From Enterococcus cecorum DSM 20682 = ATCC 43198 (lineage in GTDB: Bacteria; Bacillota; Bacilli; Lactobacillales; Enterococcaceae), in assembly GCF_000407565.1 (NCBI RefSeq), contig NZ_ASWI01000004.1, positions 1,094,015-1,158,014 on the forward strand: a DNA stretch of 64,000 nucleotides, written 5' to 3'. The position numbers were made by a program, and so were the translations under genes. Shown piece after piece: positions 1-9,093 of the stretch (its first letter is position 1; each line of letters begins with the position of its first letter). A model generated the notes under the pieces. It saw only the letters and a list, made by a program, of their open reading frames with translations. It ran no database searches and had not been told where the DNA came from.

Positions 1-121
1 TCTCTATAACCTTATTTACAGCATACCCTTAACTGCCGTGTTGCCTATCTTTTTCCACCATAAGCAATTTTTCCGATAATTGTATCATTTTTTCTTTTCT
101 GTTGTGGCTTTCTATCTGCAT
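1..121 (-). pseudogene. Remnant of a small antitoxin-like gene, interrupted and cut by window edge
   Basis: Reading the minus strand from an ATG at 121, preceded by a good GGGAGGT ribosome site, gives about 30 codons (beginning MQIESHNRKEKMIQLSEKLL) up to a TAA at 29-31. The same frame then stays open to the edge and reads GYAVNKVIE. The sequence HGS-stop-GYAV resembles short type II antitoxin-like proteins I recall, which have a (G/S)KGY motif at this point. The TAA may therefore replace a Lys codon (AAA). The rest lies outside the window. The family assignment is from memory and tentative; the open frame, ribosome site and stop are seen directly. Confidence 0.35.
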
Positions 122-302
122 AATAACGATACCTCCCATTTGATTAACTTACTTTATCAATATTATCCTCATTGTTTATTCTCTAGTCAATTTTATTATC
201 CATGAATACATTCTTAAAATCAAAAAAACAAAAAATCCGATAACTTTTAAGCTAAGTACCTATCTTTACTGACCACACTGCTTGACAAAGAGACACGTTA
301 CC

Positions 303-491
303 AAAAAGAGGCTGACCCAAAAGTATTTTAGCAAGATAATTAAAAAAAGAAATCCTTTTGATGAAATAAATAATTAATAAAAGACAAAGAAAATCCGAAT
401 GTTCAACTTGATTACTCATGAAGTCAACAATGAACGTTCGGATTATTTATATACTCATTTTTTATTAGAGACTAATGGGTCAGCCCCTTTC
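303..491. repeat. Fold-back (MITE-like) element of about 190 bp
   Basis: Outer inverted repeats AGAGGCTGACCCA (308-319 region) and TGGGTCAGCCCCTTT (476-490) enclose an A/T-rich stretch. Nested inside is a second inverted pair, AATCCGAATGTTCA (392-405) and TGAACGTTCGGATT (431-444). The whole region could fold into one long hairpin. There is no coding potential beyond a shadow ORF. It ends a few bases from the stop codon of the amidase gene, so it may also act as its transcript end. No clear target duplication was found. Confidence 0.5.
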
Positions 492-496
492 GCACA

Positions 497-1939
497 TTAT
501 TCAATCGTAAATAATTTTGCCTGTTCCAATAAAGCCCCCACCATCAACAGAAGATCTTCACGTCCTTTAGAAGCCATAAATTGAACACCTACTGGCAAAT
601 CATTCACTCGACCTGTTGGCAAACTGATTGCAGGTTGTCCAGTTAAATTAGCTAATTGCGTATATGGCGTAATAGAAAGGCTTTTAGCAAACATATCATA
701 GACTAGTTTTTCTTTTTCTTTCGGGGATAATTCATGTGCAAATCGTAATTTTTCCCCAATCTTAGGAGAATAAAATTCAGTATCGACACTCGGAGCTACT
801 TGCGCTGTACTAGGAGTTAAGAATAAATCATACTCTTTAAATAGGCTTTCTGTTTTCACTGCTATTTCATCCCAATATTGCAGACTTAATACATAATCGC
901 TCGCTTTTAAATCAAGCCCGAATTGATACATCGCCCAGGTCATCTCTTCCATATCTTGATTCGTTAATGGTCGCTTTAATTTTGCCTGCATTTCTTGAAA
1001 CATCGCTGCCGTATCTGCTGCATTCATTCGATAATATTGCTGCATCAAGGTGACCATATTCGCTGGATAAGGAACTTCCTCTACATCAAAGCCCTCTTTT
1101 TGCAAGAAGTCAACTATTTTAAGCGTCTCAGCTCGTATACGATAATCTAAATCACTTACTTTATTATTCAAACAATAAGCAATACGAAGAGGATAACGAA
1201 CCGCCTTTTCATAATGCATCCATTCACGTTTTGGTGCTTGATAGGGTGCTTCTGGTTGACTCGTTCGCAAATTATAAAATACATTCTCTGTATCACGAAT
1301 AGATTTCGTTAAGGCAAATGCTATCGAAGCACCTTGCCATGAACGCCAATTTCCTGGCCCCACTGGCATACTTCCACGGGTCGGTTTTAAACCAATCAAG
1401 CTACAAAAACTTGCTGGAATACGAATGGATCCGCCGCCATCACTTGCTGTGGCTATCGGTAAAATCCCACTTGCCACTAATGCTGCAGCCCCACCACTGG
1501 ACCCGCCAGCAAATCGTGTCGTATCAAAAGGATTTAAGCAATTCCCGTAAAGTTTAGAATCCGTAATATTTTTAAACCCATATTCTGGTACATTGCTTTG
1601 ACCAATTGGAACAAAGCCTAAATTTTCAATTCCTTGTACAAAATAATCAGTCACTTTCGCTTTATTTTCAGCTAAGAGTAACGATCCCGAAGTACTTGGC
1701 CAACCTTTTTTCGATTGCCCCAAAGCCTTTAAAGCAATAGGTAATCCTGCAAAAACAGTTCTACTCAATTTATCCTGATTTTTTCGATAATTTTTTTTTG
1801 CTCCAGATAAATCAAGATAGGTCCAAGCGTTTAGTTTTGGCTGTAATTGATTGGATTTCGTTTCAATATCTGTAAGCAATTCCTCAAAACTAAGCTTTTG
1901 CGCACGTAATAATTCGGCCATCGCTGTAGCATCTTGCAT
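497..1939 (-). CDS. Amidase signature family hydrolase
   Basis: Probable amide hydrolase of the amidase signature superfamily (GatA/fatty-acid amidase fold), about 480 residues and full length. Visible features: Lys in LPIALKALG (about residue 74 of the longer frame), the GGSSGG loop (148-153) with the cis-Ser, and the nucleophile Ser in SDGGGSIRIP (about 174), together the Ser-cisSer-Lys triad. It is not gatA: there are no gatC or gatB neighbours. The open frame extends to a GTG at 1948, but AGGTG overlapping that codon is well placed as the ribosome site for the ATG at 1939, so I start there. It follows the thioesterase gene directly and is probably co-transcribed with it. The substrate is unknown. 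Confidence 0.85.
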   Translation of the reverse strand: MQDATAMAELLRAQKLSFEELLTDIETKSNQLQPKLNAWTYLDLSGAKKNYRKNQDKLSRTVFAGLPIALKALGQSKKGWPSTSGSLLLAENKAKVTDYFVQGIENLGFVPIGQSNVPEYGFKNITDSKLYGNCLNPFDTTRFAGGSSGGAAALVASGILPIATASDGGGSIRIPASFCSLIGLKPTRGSMPVGPGNWRSWQGASIAFALTKSIRDTENVFYNLRTSQPEAPYQAPKREWMHYEKAVRYPLRIAYCLNNKVSDLDYRIRAETLKIVDFLQKEGFDVEEVPYPANMVTLMQQYYRMNAADTAAMFQEMQAKLKRPLTNQDMEEMTWAMYQFGLDLKASDYVLSLQYWDEIAVKTESLFKEYDLFLTPSTAQVAPSVDTEFYSPKIGEKLRFAHELSPKEKEKLVYDMFAKSLSITPYTQLANLTGQPAISLPTGRVNDLPVGVQFMASKGREDLLLMVGALLEQAKLFTIE

Positions 1940-1948
1940 AAAAATCAC

Positions 1949-2470
1949 CTACCATGGAATTTCTGTTGATAACTTAGCCGCAAAATCTTTATATTGATTT
2001 CGTTCGGCTAATCTTGCTTGCCTGCGCTTTTCATAACCCGCACAAACCATTTTTTCTTCTTCCGTTTCTGGAATAACAGCTGGCACCTGGAATTCTTTTT
2101 CTCCATTCATAAAAGATGGCACTGCGACAAAAGTAGTAAAACAAGTGGCAGCTAAATAACGTTCACCAGTAACTAAATCTTCGCCCACAACTTTTACAAA
2201 GACTTCCATTGATTTATGATGCGCACCACTAACAAAGGTTTCAATACATGCAGAATGATTTGCATGTAAGGGCTTTAGAAAATTTAAAGAATCAATTGAC
2301 GCCGTGACCGCACCACGCCTACAATGTCTTGAAATAGAAATCGACGAAGCATCATCAATCCACGCTGTTAATTTACCGCCATATAAAAAGCCAAATGGAT
2401 TAAGGTCAAAAGGAAAAATGCGATGGGTTTGAATCACCTTAGACTCTCGACAAAATTTACGCTCTCCCAT
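1949..2470 (-). CDS. Acyl-CoA thioesterase, hotdog fold
   Basis: Single hotdog-domain protein of the acyl-CoA thioesterase (BACH/YkhA) type, expected to hydrolyse acyl-CoA to free acid and CoA in the cytosol. The N-terminal half has the family pattern: a PFDLNPFGFLYGGKLTAWID segment with the G-G-x-L-x-x-W/M-I/M-D helix that carries the catalytic Asp, then ASIDSLNFLKP. The open frame reaches a GTG at 2482, but GGTGAG just upstream of the ATG at 2470 makes that ATG the better start, giving 173 residues. The stop abuts the amidase gene, suggesting one transcript. The physiological substrate is not evident. Confidence 0.85.
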   Translation of the reverse strand: MGERKFCRESKVIQTHRIFPFDLNPFGFLYGGKLTAWIDDASSISISRHCRRGAVTASIDSLNFLKPLHANHSACIETFVSGAHHKSMEVFVKVVGEDLVTGERYLAATCFTTFVAVPSFMNGEKEFQVPAVIPETEEEKMVCAGYEKRRQARLAERNQYKDFAAKLSTEIPW

Positions 2471-2563
2471 AAAACTCACCAAACTCTCTATAAAATAATC
2501 ATTGTCACAAATGATTATACAAAAAATTAAACAAAAAGTATAATATCCAAGCCTGATTTTAGC

Positions 2564-2606
2564 AAAAAAAGAACCTTAAGCCCTAAAAATATTGCTTAAG
2601 ATTCTT
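2564..2606 (-). terminator. Rho-independent terminator of the amino-acid ABC operon
   Basis: On the minus strand, a stem pairing AGAATCTTAAGC with GCTTAAGGTTCT is followed by a run of seven T. It lies 10 bases past the stop of the ATPase gene. Confidence 0.85.
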
Positions 2607-2616
2607 AAACTATAAT

Positions 2617-3348
2617 CTATAAAACTTTACTTAAAAAATCTTTGGTACGATTATGCTGTGGATTGCCAAAAACTTCTTCTGGCGTCCCTTCTTCAACAAT
2701 GTATCCACCATCCATAAAGACGATTTTATCTCCGACTTCTTTGGCAAATCCCATTTCATGCGTTACGATTACCATGGTCATCCCTTCTTTAGCAAGTCGT
2801 TGCATGACGCCAAGTACTTCCCCTACCATCTCAGGATCTAGGGCTGAAGTTGGTTCATCAAACAGCATCACATCTGGTTTCATTGCCAAGGCTCTGGCAA
2901 TCGCAATTCTTTGTTGTTGCCCACCAGATAATGACTGCGGATAGGCATTGGCTTTGTCCGGCAGCCCCACTGTTTGCAATAACTCTTTGGCATAAGTTTC
3001 AGCCGCTTGTTTATTTTCTTTTTTGACCTTTACTGGTGACAAGGTAATATTGTCTAATACGGACATATTAGGGAATAGATTAAAGTTTTGGAAAACCATC
3101 CCCATTTTTTCACGCATCTTAAAGATATCATTTTTTGGATTGGTAATATCTTGGCCTTCAAATAATATTTGTCCAGAAGTTGGTGTTTCAAGCAAATTCA
3201 TACAACGTAAAAAGGTACTCTTACCTGAACCAGACGGACCAATAATGACGACCACTTCACCTTGTTTGATCTCATAATTAATATCTTTTAAAACTTCATT
3301 ATCGCCAAATTTTTTACTTAAATGTTCAACTTTTATAATTGTTTCCAT
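2617..3348 (-). CDS. Polar amino-acid ABC transporter, ATP-binding protein
   Basis: Cytoplasmic ATPase of a PAAT-family importer (GlnQ/HisP type), 243 residues, the usual length. Walker A GPSGSGKS (about 38-45), Q-loop VFQNFNLFP, signature LSGGQQQR (about 142), Walker [13 protein letters not shown] and the H-loop VTHEM are all intact. It is the last gene of a three-gene minus-strand operon (binding protein, permease, ATPase) and is followed by a strong terminator. The amino acid transported cannot be read from the ATPase; glutamine, glutamate or cystine are plausible for this family. Confidence 0.93.
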   Translation of the reverse strand: METIIKVEHLSKKFGDNEVLKDINYEIKQGEVVVIIGPSGSGKSTFLRCMNLLETPTSGQILFEGQDITNPKNDIFKMREKMGMVFQNFNLFPNMSVLDNITLSPVKVKKENKQAAETYAKELLQTVGLPDKANAYPQSLSGGQQQRIAIARALAMKPDVMLFDEPTSALDPEMVGEVLGVMQRLAKEGMTMVIVTHEMGFAKEVGDKIVFMDGGYIVEEGTPEEVFGNPQHNRTKDFLSKVL

Positions 3349-3361
3349 CTGAAATCCCCCT

Positions 3362-4051
3362 CTATTTACGATAGCCTTTTCCTAATTTTTTCTCCCAGGC
3401 ATTCAAAATTCTTGAAGTCGTGAAAGTCAAAATAAAGTAAATGGCTGCAGCGACATATAAAGGAGTCAAAGGAATATAAGAAGAACTAATCACAATTTGA
3501 GCACTATTCATTAATTCATAGATACCAATTGTTGATAATAGTGATGAGTCTTTAATTAACACAATGAACTCATTTCCTAAAGGTGGTAAAATATTCCGTA
3601 AAGCTTGCGGTAAAATAACATAACGCATGGCTTGAGCTGGACGTAAACCTAGTGAGGCCGCGGCTTCTTGTTGACCAAAATCAACCGCGTTAATTCCCCC
3701 ACGAACGATTTCCGCTACATACGCCCCAGAGTTCAATGAAATGGCGATAATTCCTGGAAATAGTCGGCCAAAATCAAGACTCAAAATACCTAAATCAACA
3801 GTAGGTAGTTTAAATAATCCTTGAAGCAAGCCAAATGCGATTAAAATTTGCACAAGCATCGGTGTACCACGCAACACTTCAATGTAAATATTAGCAAACC
3901 AACGTAATGGCTTGATTTTTGATAATTTCATCAAAGCAATCACCACACCAATGATGGTCCCTAAAATGACAGTAATCACTGAGATAATTAAAGTGATGAT
4001 TGTACCCGATATAAAATACGGATAAAATTCCTTTAAGAAAGAAAAATCCAT
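3362..4051 (-). CDS. Polar amino-acid ABC transporter, permease
   Basis: Inner-membrane permease of the His/Glu/Gln/Arg type, 229 residues with about five hydrophobic segments. The N-terminal segment (about 13-35) is followed by the family region [12 protein letters not shown] and by the cytoplasmic EAA-like loop [20 protein letters not shown], which docks on the ATPase. It lies 13 bp upstream of the ATPase gene and 15 bp downstream of the binding-protein gene, so the three are one operon. A single permease gene implies a homodimeric channel. Confidence 0.93.
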   Translation of the reverse strand: MDFSFLKEFYPYFISGTIITLIISVITVILGTIIGVVIALMKLSKIKPLRWFANIYIEVLRGTPMLVQILIAFGLLQGLFKLPTVDLGILSLDFGRLFPGIIAISLNSGAYVAEIVRGGINAVDFGQQEAAASLGLRPAQAMRYVILPQALRNILPPLGNEFIVLIKDSSLLSTIGIYELMNSAQIVISSSYIPLTPLYVAAAIYFILTFTTSRILNAWEKKLGKGYRK

Positions 4052-4066
4052 TGTTAAAACTCCAAT

Positions 4067-4885
4067 CTATTTGCTTGCTTGTTTATCAGCAAGTTCTGTA
4101 TTCTTTTCGATGAATTCATTAATCTTGTCTTCATCTTTTAACTTATTGATTACTTTATTAATTTTTGCTTTTAATTCTTTGCTATCTTTTTTCAAAGCGA
4201 TGGCATATGATTCGTTATCACTTGATTTTAATTTTGCATCCGCGATTGCTAATTCAGGGTTTTGTTCTACATAAGATTTGGCAACGGCACTTTCTAATAC
4301 TAAAGCATCAAGAGAGCCTTGTTTCACTTCAACAATTAAGTTAGGCACTTTTGCCAATGAAACTAATTGTGCTTTTGGTAATTGACTCGTTACAACAGAT
4401 TCTTGAACAGAACCTTTTTGGGCGCCGACTTTTTTATCTGCTAATGCTTTCACATCGGCATATTTTTCAGCATTTTCTTTCTTCACAACAACTAATTGTT
4501 CTGGAACAAAGTAGTTTTCAGAAAAGTCAAATGTTTTCTTACGTTTATCTGTTGCAGAAATTCCTGAAATCGCCACATCTGCTTTACCTTGATCAAGAGC
4601 GGTTAATACTGCGTTAAATTCCATATCCATAAATTCAACCTTAACGCCTAATTCTTTACCGATTTCATTTGCTAAATCCACATCCGCACCGACAATTTTA
4701 TCTTTGCCGTTCACTTTAGTATGGAATTCAAATGGTGCAAAGTCTGCAGAAGTTGCAACTTTCAATACCTTTGCATCTTGAATTTGTTTTAATTGATTGC
4801 TACTTTCTTTTTTGTCTGAAGAACCACAGGCAGCTAATGCGAATGTTAATGCTGCCACACCTACTAAACCAAATACTTTTTTCAT
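4067..4885 (-). CDS. Amino-acid ABC transporter substrate-binding lipoprotein
   Basis: Extracellular solute-binding protein family 3. A lipoprotein signal peptide with lipobox LAAC (Cys about residue 19 from the ATG chosen) would anchor it to the membrane. The family-3 pattern follows: LKVATSADFAPFEF, GADVDLANEIGKELG and DVAISGISATDKRKKTFDFS. The frame extends to a GTG at 4894, but AAGGAGTG overlaps that codon and serves the ATG at 4885 with correct spacing. It is first in the operon, where the binding protein is normally made in excess. The ligand is unresolved (polar amino acid, perhaps glutamine or cystine). Confidence 0.93.
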   Translation of the reverse strand: MKKVFGLVGVAALTFALAACGSSDKKESSNQLKQIQDAKVLKVATSADFAPFEFHTKVNGKDKIVGADVDLANEIGKELGVKVEFMDMEFNAVLTALDQGKADVAISGISATDKRKKTFDFSENYFVPEQLVVVKKENAEKYADVKALADKKVGAQKGSVQESVVTSQLPKAQLVSLAKVPNLIVEVKQGSLDALVLESAVAKSYVEQNPELAIADAKLKSSDNESYAIALKKDSKELKAKINKVINKLKDEDKINEFIEKNTELADKQASK

Positions 4886-5010
4886 ATGAGACACTCCTTA
4901 TTTTTATGCATTTTTATTTAATATTCCAACTATATTATGCATATTAACACATAATCTTGAAAAAAGAAACTAAAAAATGCAAAAAAATTGAATATTTTTT
5001 CATCGTTTTT

Positions 5011-5026
5011 TTGGTAACGTTTTCTA
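5011..5026. promoter_or_regulatory. Candidate CcpA (cre) site upstream of the ABC operon
   Basis: TTGGTAACGTTTTCTA fits the cre consensus WTGNNARCGNWWWCAW at every position but one. It lies 126 bp upstream of the binding-protein start in a gene-free gap (4886-5149). Such matches arise by chance in A/T-rich DNA, so this is only a candidate. Confidence 0.3.
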
Positions 5027-5106
5027 TTAATAACTAAATTATTCGCATAATACTAAGAAATTATGCCATTCAATCAACAATTAATATTTATGCAAAAACA
5101 ATATAC

Positions 5107-5143
5107 AAAAAAAGCGAAGAAGCCTAGTATAAGGTTCCTTCAC
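5107..5143 (-). terminator. Terminator of the fab/acc operon
   Basis: On the minus strand a 12-bp stem (GTGAAGGAACCT pairing with AGGCTTCTTCGC, one mismatch) is followed by seven T, 7 bases beyond the accA stop. It closes the fatty-acid synthesis transcript. Confidence 0.85.
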
Positions 5144-5149
5144 TTTCAC

Positions 5150-5935
5150 TTAATATTTTCTAAATCTTTGATAGCGTCGTTTGTGTAATTCGTCCACTGA
5201 TAACTGACATAATTGCTTCAAAGTATAGACTAATTCGATACGCACTTGAGCGATGATTTCTTGATGGGTCAAAGCTCTTTCTTGCATGACTTCAGGAATC
5301 ACTTTATCAATAATCCCTAATTCCTTTAATTCTTTTGCTGTGATTTTCATTAATTCACTGGCTTCATTTGCTCTTGAACCATCTTTCCATAATATAGAAG
5401 CAAATCCTTCTGGTGAAAGTATCGCATATATAGCATGTTCCATCATCCAAACCTCATCGCCTAGTGCCAAAGCTAAGGCGCCACCACTACCCCCTTCTCC
5501 GATAATAATGGCAATAATCGGTACTTTTAAGTCAGACATTTCAAGAAGATTCCTAGCAATGGCTTCCCCTTCACCACGTTCTTCTGCACCAATCCCACAG
5601 AAGGCGCCAGCGGTATTAATAAAGGTAATCACTGGACGATGAAATTTTTCAGCTTGTTTCATTAATCTGAGCGCTTTTCGGTAACCTTCAGGATGTGCCT
5701 GTCCAAAGTTGCGTCGGAGATTTTCTGGTAGATTTTTACCTTTTTGGATTCCAATAACAGTCACCGGTTTTTGATCTAACAAGGCAATCCCGCCAACAAC
5801 AGCTTCATCATCAGCAAATAGCCGATCCCCATGAAATTCTTGAAAATCAGTGAATACTTGTTCAAAAAGGTCTAGAGCAGTCAGACGATCTTGTTTACGA
5901 GCTAACTTGACAATTTCAGCAGCTGTCTTACTCAT
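5150..5935 (-). CDS. accA: Acetyl-CoA carboxylase carboxyltransferase alpha subunit
   Basis: Alpha half of the carboxyltransferase that moves the carboxyl group from biotin to acetyl-CoA, forming malonyl-CoA. It has 261 residues, typical of the short Lactobacillales AccA, which lacks the long N-terminal helix of the E. coli protein. Crotonase-fold motifs are visible: [16 protein letters not shown], the oxyanion-hole region [20 protein letters not shown], and [13 protein letters not shown]. The start overlaps the end of accD by 8 bp, which suggests translational coupling and equal subunit supply. It is last in the operon, followed by a terminator. Confidence 0.95.
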   Translation of the reverse strand: MSKTAAEIVKLARKQDRLTALDLFEQVFTDFQEFHGDRLFADDEAVVGGIALLDQKPVTVIGIQKGKNLPENLRRNFGQAHPEGYRKALRLMKQAEKFHRPVITFINTAGAFCGIGAEERGEGEAIARNLLEMSDLKVPIIAIIIGEGGSGGALALALGDEVWMMEHAIYAILSPEGFASILWKDGSRANEASELMKITAKELKELGIIDKVIPEVMQERALTHQEIIAQVRIELVYTLKQLCQLSVDELHKRRYQRFRKY

Positions 5936-6800
5936 TTGACAACCATCCTTTCTGCGTATGAAGTTTGATAAGGGTACTTAAGCGTGTGCGCAACTCATTT
6001 CTTGGGACGATTTGATCGATAAAACCATGTGCCAATAAAAATTCAGCCTTTTGAAAATCATCAGGTAGTTCTTGTTTTAAAGTTTGTTCAATCACACGTC
6101 GGCCAGCAAAACCAATTAACACCCGTGGTTCAGCCAAAATAATATCCCCTTGCATGGCAAAACTTGCAGTAACCCCACCAGTTGTCGGATCTGTCAGTAC
6201 CGTAATATAGCATAAACCAGCATTGCTATGCGCCTTTACTGCAGCAGAAATTTTAGCCATTTGCATCAACGAAAAGATTCCTTCTTGCATCCTAGCTCCA
6301 CCAGAAGCGGTAAATAAAACGACTGGCAAGGACTTTTGTGTAGCATATTCAAAAAGACGCGTAATCTTCTCACCCACAACGGTCCCCATACTGCCCATAA
6401 TAAAGTTCGCATCCATGATACCAATCACAATGGTTTGTCCATCAATTTTAGCAATTCCCGTTAAAACTGCCTCATGTAAGTGGGTTTTACTTTGCATTTG
6501 ACTAATTTTTTCTTGATAGCCGGGAAATTGTAAGGGGTCTTTGGTGACTAAATCAGTATCAAATTCAACAAAACTTTTTTTATCGACAGTAATCGCTAGT
6601 CTTTGCCAGGCGTTTAGTCTAAAGTGATAGCCACAATTGGGACAACTTTTTTCTTGTCCAATCTCTTTCGTATAAATGGTCTTTTTACAGTTGGGACATT
6701 TAGCCCACAAATTATCAGGTACACTAGGCTGATTTTTGGGGTGTTCTTCACGATTGGGTGAAATACGAATATAATCTTTTTTCTTCCTAAATAAAGCCAT
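5928..6800 (-). CDS. accD: Acetyl-CoA carboxylase carboxyltransferase beta subunit
   Basis: Beta half of the carboxyltransferase. An N-terminal C4 zinc ribbon (CPNC near residue 35 and CPNCGYHF near 54) precedes the crotonase domain with [14 protein letters not shown] and the loop [15 protein letters not shown]. It has 290 residues, normal for the family. AGGAAGTGAG lies in front of the ATG. The gene is preceded by accC (11-bp gap) and overlaps accA, forming the standard accC-accD-accA end of the operon. Confidence 0.95.
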   Translation of the reverse strand: MALFRKKKDYIRISPNREEHPKNQPSVPDNLWAKCPNCKKTIYTKEIGQEKSCPNCGYHFRLNAWQRLAITVDKKSFVEFDTDLVTKDPLQFPGYQEKISQMQSKTHLHEAVLTGIAKIDGQTIVIGIMDANFIMGSMGTVVGEKITRLFEYATQKSLPVVLFTASGGARMQEGIFSLMQMAKISAAVKAHSNAGLCYITVLTDPTTGGVTASFAMQGDIILAEPRVLIGFAGRRVIEQTLKQELPDDFQKAEFLLAHGFIDQIVPRNELRTRLSTLIKLHTQKGWLSNE

Positions 6801-6811
6801 TTACTCACTTC

Positions 6812-8179
6812 CTAGTTCAAACTTTCTTGCCAAGCGGGTAAAAATGTTTCTTGTAAAAATGAAGTATCATAATCACCAGCAATGACATTGGGATGACTAA
6901 TCAAGTCCATTTGAAACTCAGCGTTAGTCGTGACACCATCAGTTACTAATTCACCAAGCGCACGTTGCATCTTCATCAGTGCTTCAAAACGCGTTTGACC
7001 ATGCACGATAATCTTGGCAATCATCGAATCATAAAATGGTGGAATAGCATAACCCGAATACATCGCGCTATCCACTCTTAACCCCATGCCGCCACTTGGT
7101 AATAGTAGATTTTCGATTTTACCAGGGGCAGGGGCAAAATGAAAGGCTGGGTTTTCAGCATTAATCCGACATTCAATCGCATGACCACGCAACTTAATAT
7201 CTTCTTGTTTAATGGTTAATTTTTCACTAGCAGCTACTTCGATTTGTTTTTTCACCAAATCAATCCCTGTCACCATCTCAGTAATAGGATGCTCTACTTG
7301 GATACGGGTATTCATTTCCATAAAATAAAACTGACCAGACAAATCCATCAAAAACTCAATCGTCCCAGCATTTTCATAAGACACCGCTTTTGCTGCTTTG
7401 ACCGCAATCGCACCAAGTTTTTCACGATTCGTTTCAGAAATCACAACAGATGGTGATTCTTCTAATACTTTTTGATTATTGCGTTGTAAGGAACAATCAC
7501 GTTCACCAAAATGAAGGACATTCCCATATTTATCGCCTAACACTTGCACTTCAATGTGTCTAGCTGGATAAATAATTTTTTCTAGATACATTTCATCATT
7601 ACCAAAGGCGGATTTTGCTTCTTGTTGGGCAGAAGTAAAGGCACCTGGTAATTCAGCTTCAGATAATACTTTACGAATGCCCTTACCACCACCACCTGCC
7701 GCAGCCTTCAGCATGACAGGATAGCCCACTTGATTGGCAATTTCTAGTGCTTCTTTGACATCGACAATCGCTCCATCGCTTCCTGGAATGACTGGTATAC
7801 CTGCTTTTTTCATCAATTGGCGCGCATGAATCTTATTCCCCATTTCATCAATGGTTTGGCTTTTGGGACCAATGAAGGTGATATGGCAAGCCTCACACAT
7901 TTCAGCAAACTGACTATTTTCTGATAAAAAGCCAAAGCCTGGATGGATGGCCTCCGCTTTCGTCAAGACCGCAGCGCTTAAAATTTGTTGTTTATTTAAA
8001 TACGATTCGCTTGCTTTACTTGGGCCAATACAAACAGCTTCATCGGCTAATTCAGTATGCATAGCTTCTCTGTCAGCTTCAGAATACACCGCCACCGTTC
8101 TTATTCCTAATTCACGACAAGCGCGAATAATTCTGACCGCAATTTCTCCACGATTTGCAATTAATACTTTTGAAAACAT
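6812..8179 (-). CDS. accC: Biotin carboxylase subunit of acetyl-CoA carboxylase
   Basis: ATP-dependent carboxylation of biotin carried by AccB. It has 455 residues, the usual length. The N-terminal domain starts FSKVLIANRGEIAVRIIRAC. The ATP-grasp domain carries the glycine-rich loop KAAAGGGGKGIR (about 159-170) and catalytic-site segments RDCSLQRNNQKVLEE, FYFMEMNTRIQVEHPITE and the C-terminal AECRINAENP-type motif (here IECRINAENPAF). It lies between fabZ (6-bp gap) and accD. Confidence 0.96.
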   Translation of the reverse strand: MFSKVLIANRGEIAVRIIRACRELGIRTVAVYSEADREAMHTELADEAVCIGPSKASESYLNKQQILSAAVLTKAEAIHPGFGFLSENSQFAEMCEACHITFIGPKSQTIDEMGNKIHARQLMKKAGIPVIPGSDGAIVDVKEALEIANQVGYPVMLKAAAGGGGKGIRKVLSEAELPGAFTSAQQEAKSAFGNDEMYLEKIIYPARHIEVQVLGDKYGNVLHFGERDCSLQRNNQKVLEESPSVVISETNREKLGAIAVKAAKAVSYENAGTIEFLMDLSGQFYFMEMNTRIQVEHPITEMVTGIDLVKKQIEVAASEKLTIKQEDIKLRGHAIECRINAENPAFHFAPAPGKIENLLLPSGGMGLRVDSAMYSGYAIPPFYDSMIAKIIVHGQTRFEALMKMQRALGELVTDGVTTNAEFQMDLISHPNVIAGDYDTSFLQETFLPAWQESLN

Positions 8180-8185
8180 TTGCCT

Positions 8186-8614
8186 CTATCCAATCATAAA
8201 TGTGAGCTCGGCTTCAGCAACTTTTTTGCCGTCTACACGCGCAATTCCCTTACCTAAGCCGGCATTTGCTTTAATTTTTAGAATCTCAACTTCCAAAATC
8301 AAAGTATCTCCAGGTGTTACTTTTTTGCGAAATTTTGCTTTATCAATCCCACCAAAATAGGCAGTCTTTCCTTTAAATTGTGGTAATGATAATAAAGCAA
8401 CTGCGCCTGCTTGGGCCATAGCTTCTACAATTAAAACGCCAGGCATCACAGGCTCATGTGGAAAGTGCCCTTGAAAGAAAGGTTCATTGATTGTCACATT
8501 TTTCTTCGCCACAATTCTTTGCCCTTCCATTAATTCCTCAACACGATCAATAAGTAACATAGGATAACGATGTGGAATGATTTCTTTGATTTGTACAATA
8601 TCCATTAATGACAT
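8186..8614 (-). CDS. fabZ: 3-hydroxyacyl-ACP dehydratase FabZ
   Basis: Hotdog-fold dehydratase for the third step of each fatty-acid elongation round, 142 residues. The catalytic His is in [20 protein letters not shown], with the Glu in the same helix; the N-terminal [14 protein letters not shown] segment is also typical. Enterococci can have a second dehydratase/isomerase (FabN), normally located elsewhere beside fabO; nothing here shows isomerase activity. It lies between accB (2-bp gap) and accC. Confidence 0.94.
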   Translation of the reverse strand: MSLMDIVQIKEIIPHRYPMLLIDRVEELMEGQRIVAKKNVTINEPFFQGHFPHEPVMPGVLIVEAMAQAGAVALLSLPQFKGKTAYFGGIDKAKFRKKVTPGDTLILEVEILKIKANAGLGKGIARVDGKKVAEAELTFMIG

Positions 8615-8616
8615 GT

Positions 8617-9093
8617 TTATCCCTCTTTTACAGTAAATAATACTTGGTTATATTCAACCATTTCTTCGTTGGAGACATTTATCTCTACAATTTCACCATC
8701 AATGTCACTCGTAATTTCATTCATGACTTTCATCGCTTCAATAATGCAGACGACTTCCCCTTTTTTGACCTTATCGCCAACTTGCTTAAATGGGGCTTTG
8801 TCTGGAGATGGTTTTAGATAAGCCACGCCCACTAATGGCGATTGAATGGTCAGGACATCTTCTACCACTTTGTTCGTACTTTCTGACGCTTGAACTGATG
8901 GAGTAGTGCTTTGAGAACTTGGTAATTCTGTCACTCCCACTGATTCTTGTTGGATGGGACTAGAGTTAAGCACAACACGATTTTGCTCATTTTTACTTAG
9001 ATAAAGCGAAACATCTGCTTGCTTTAAATCAAATTCGCGCACATCAGAATCATTAAATAGCAAAAATAACTCTTTAATCTCTGCTAAATTCAT
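8617..9093 (-). CDS. accB: Biotin carboxyl carrier protein of acetyl-CoA carboxylase
   Basis: Carrier that shuttles carboxybiotin between AccC and the AccAD transferase, 158 residues. A C-terminal biotinyl domain holds the EAMKVMNE motif with the acceptor Lys (about residue 121). A Ser/Thr/Gln-rich flexible linker (about 45-75) joins it to a short N-terminal helical region. Its ATG overlaps the fabF stop (ATGA), indicating coupled translation. Confidence 0.95.
   Translation of the reverse strand: MNLAEIKELFLLFNDSDVREFDLKQADVSLYLSKNEQNRVVLNSSPIQQESVGVTELPSSQSTTPSVQASESTNKVVEDVLTIQSPLVGVAYLKPSPDKAPFKQVGDKVKKGEVVCIIEAMKVMNEITSDIDGEIVEINVSNEEMVEYNQVLFTVKEG

Noticed and set aside
399..584. 61-codon plus-strand frame
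   Set aside because: It runs through the fold-back element and into the antisense of the amidase gene; no ribosome site.
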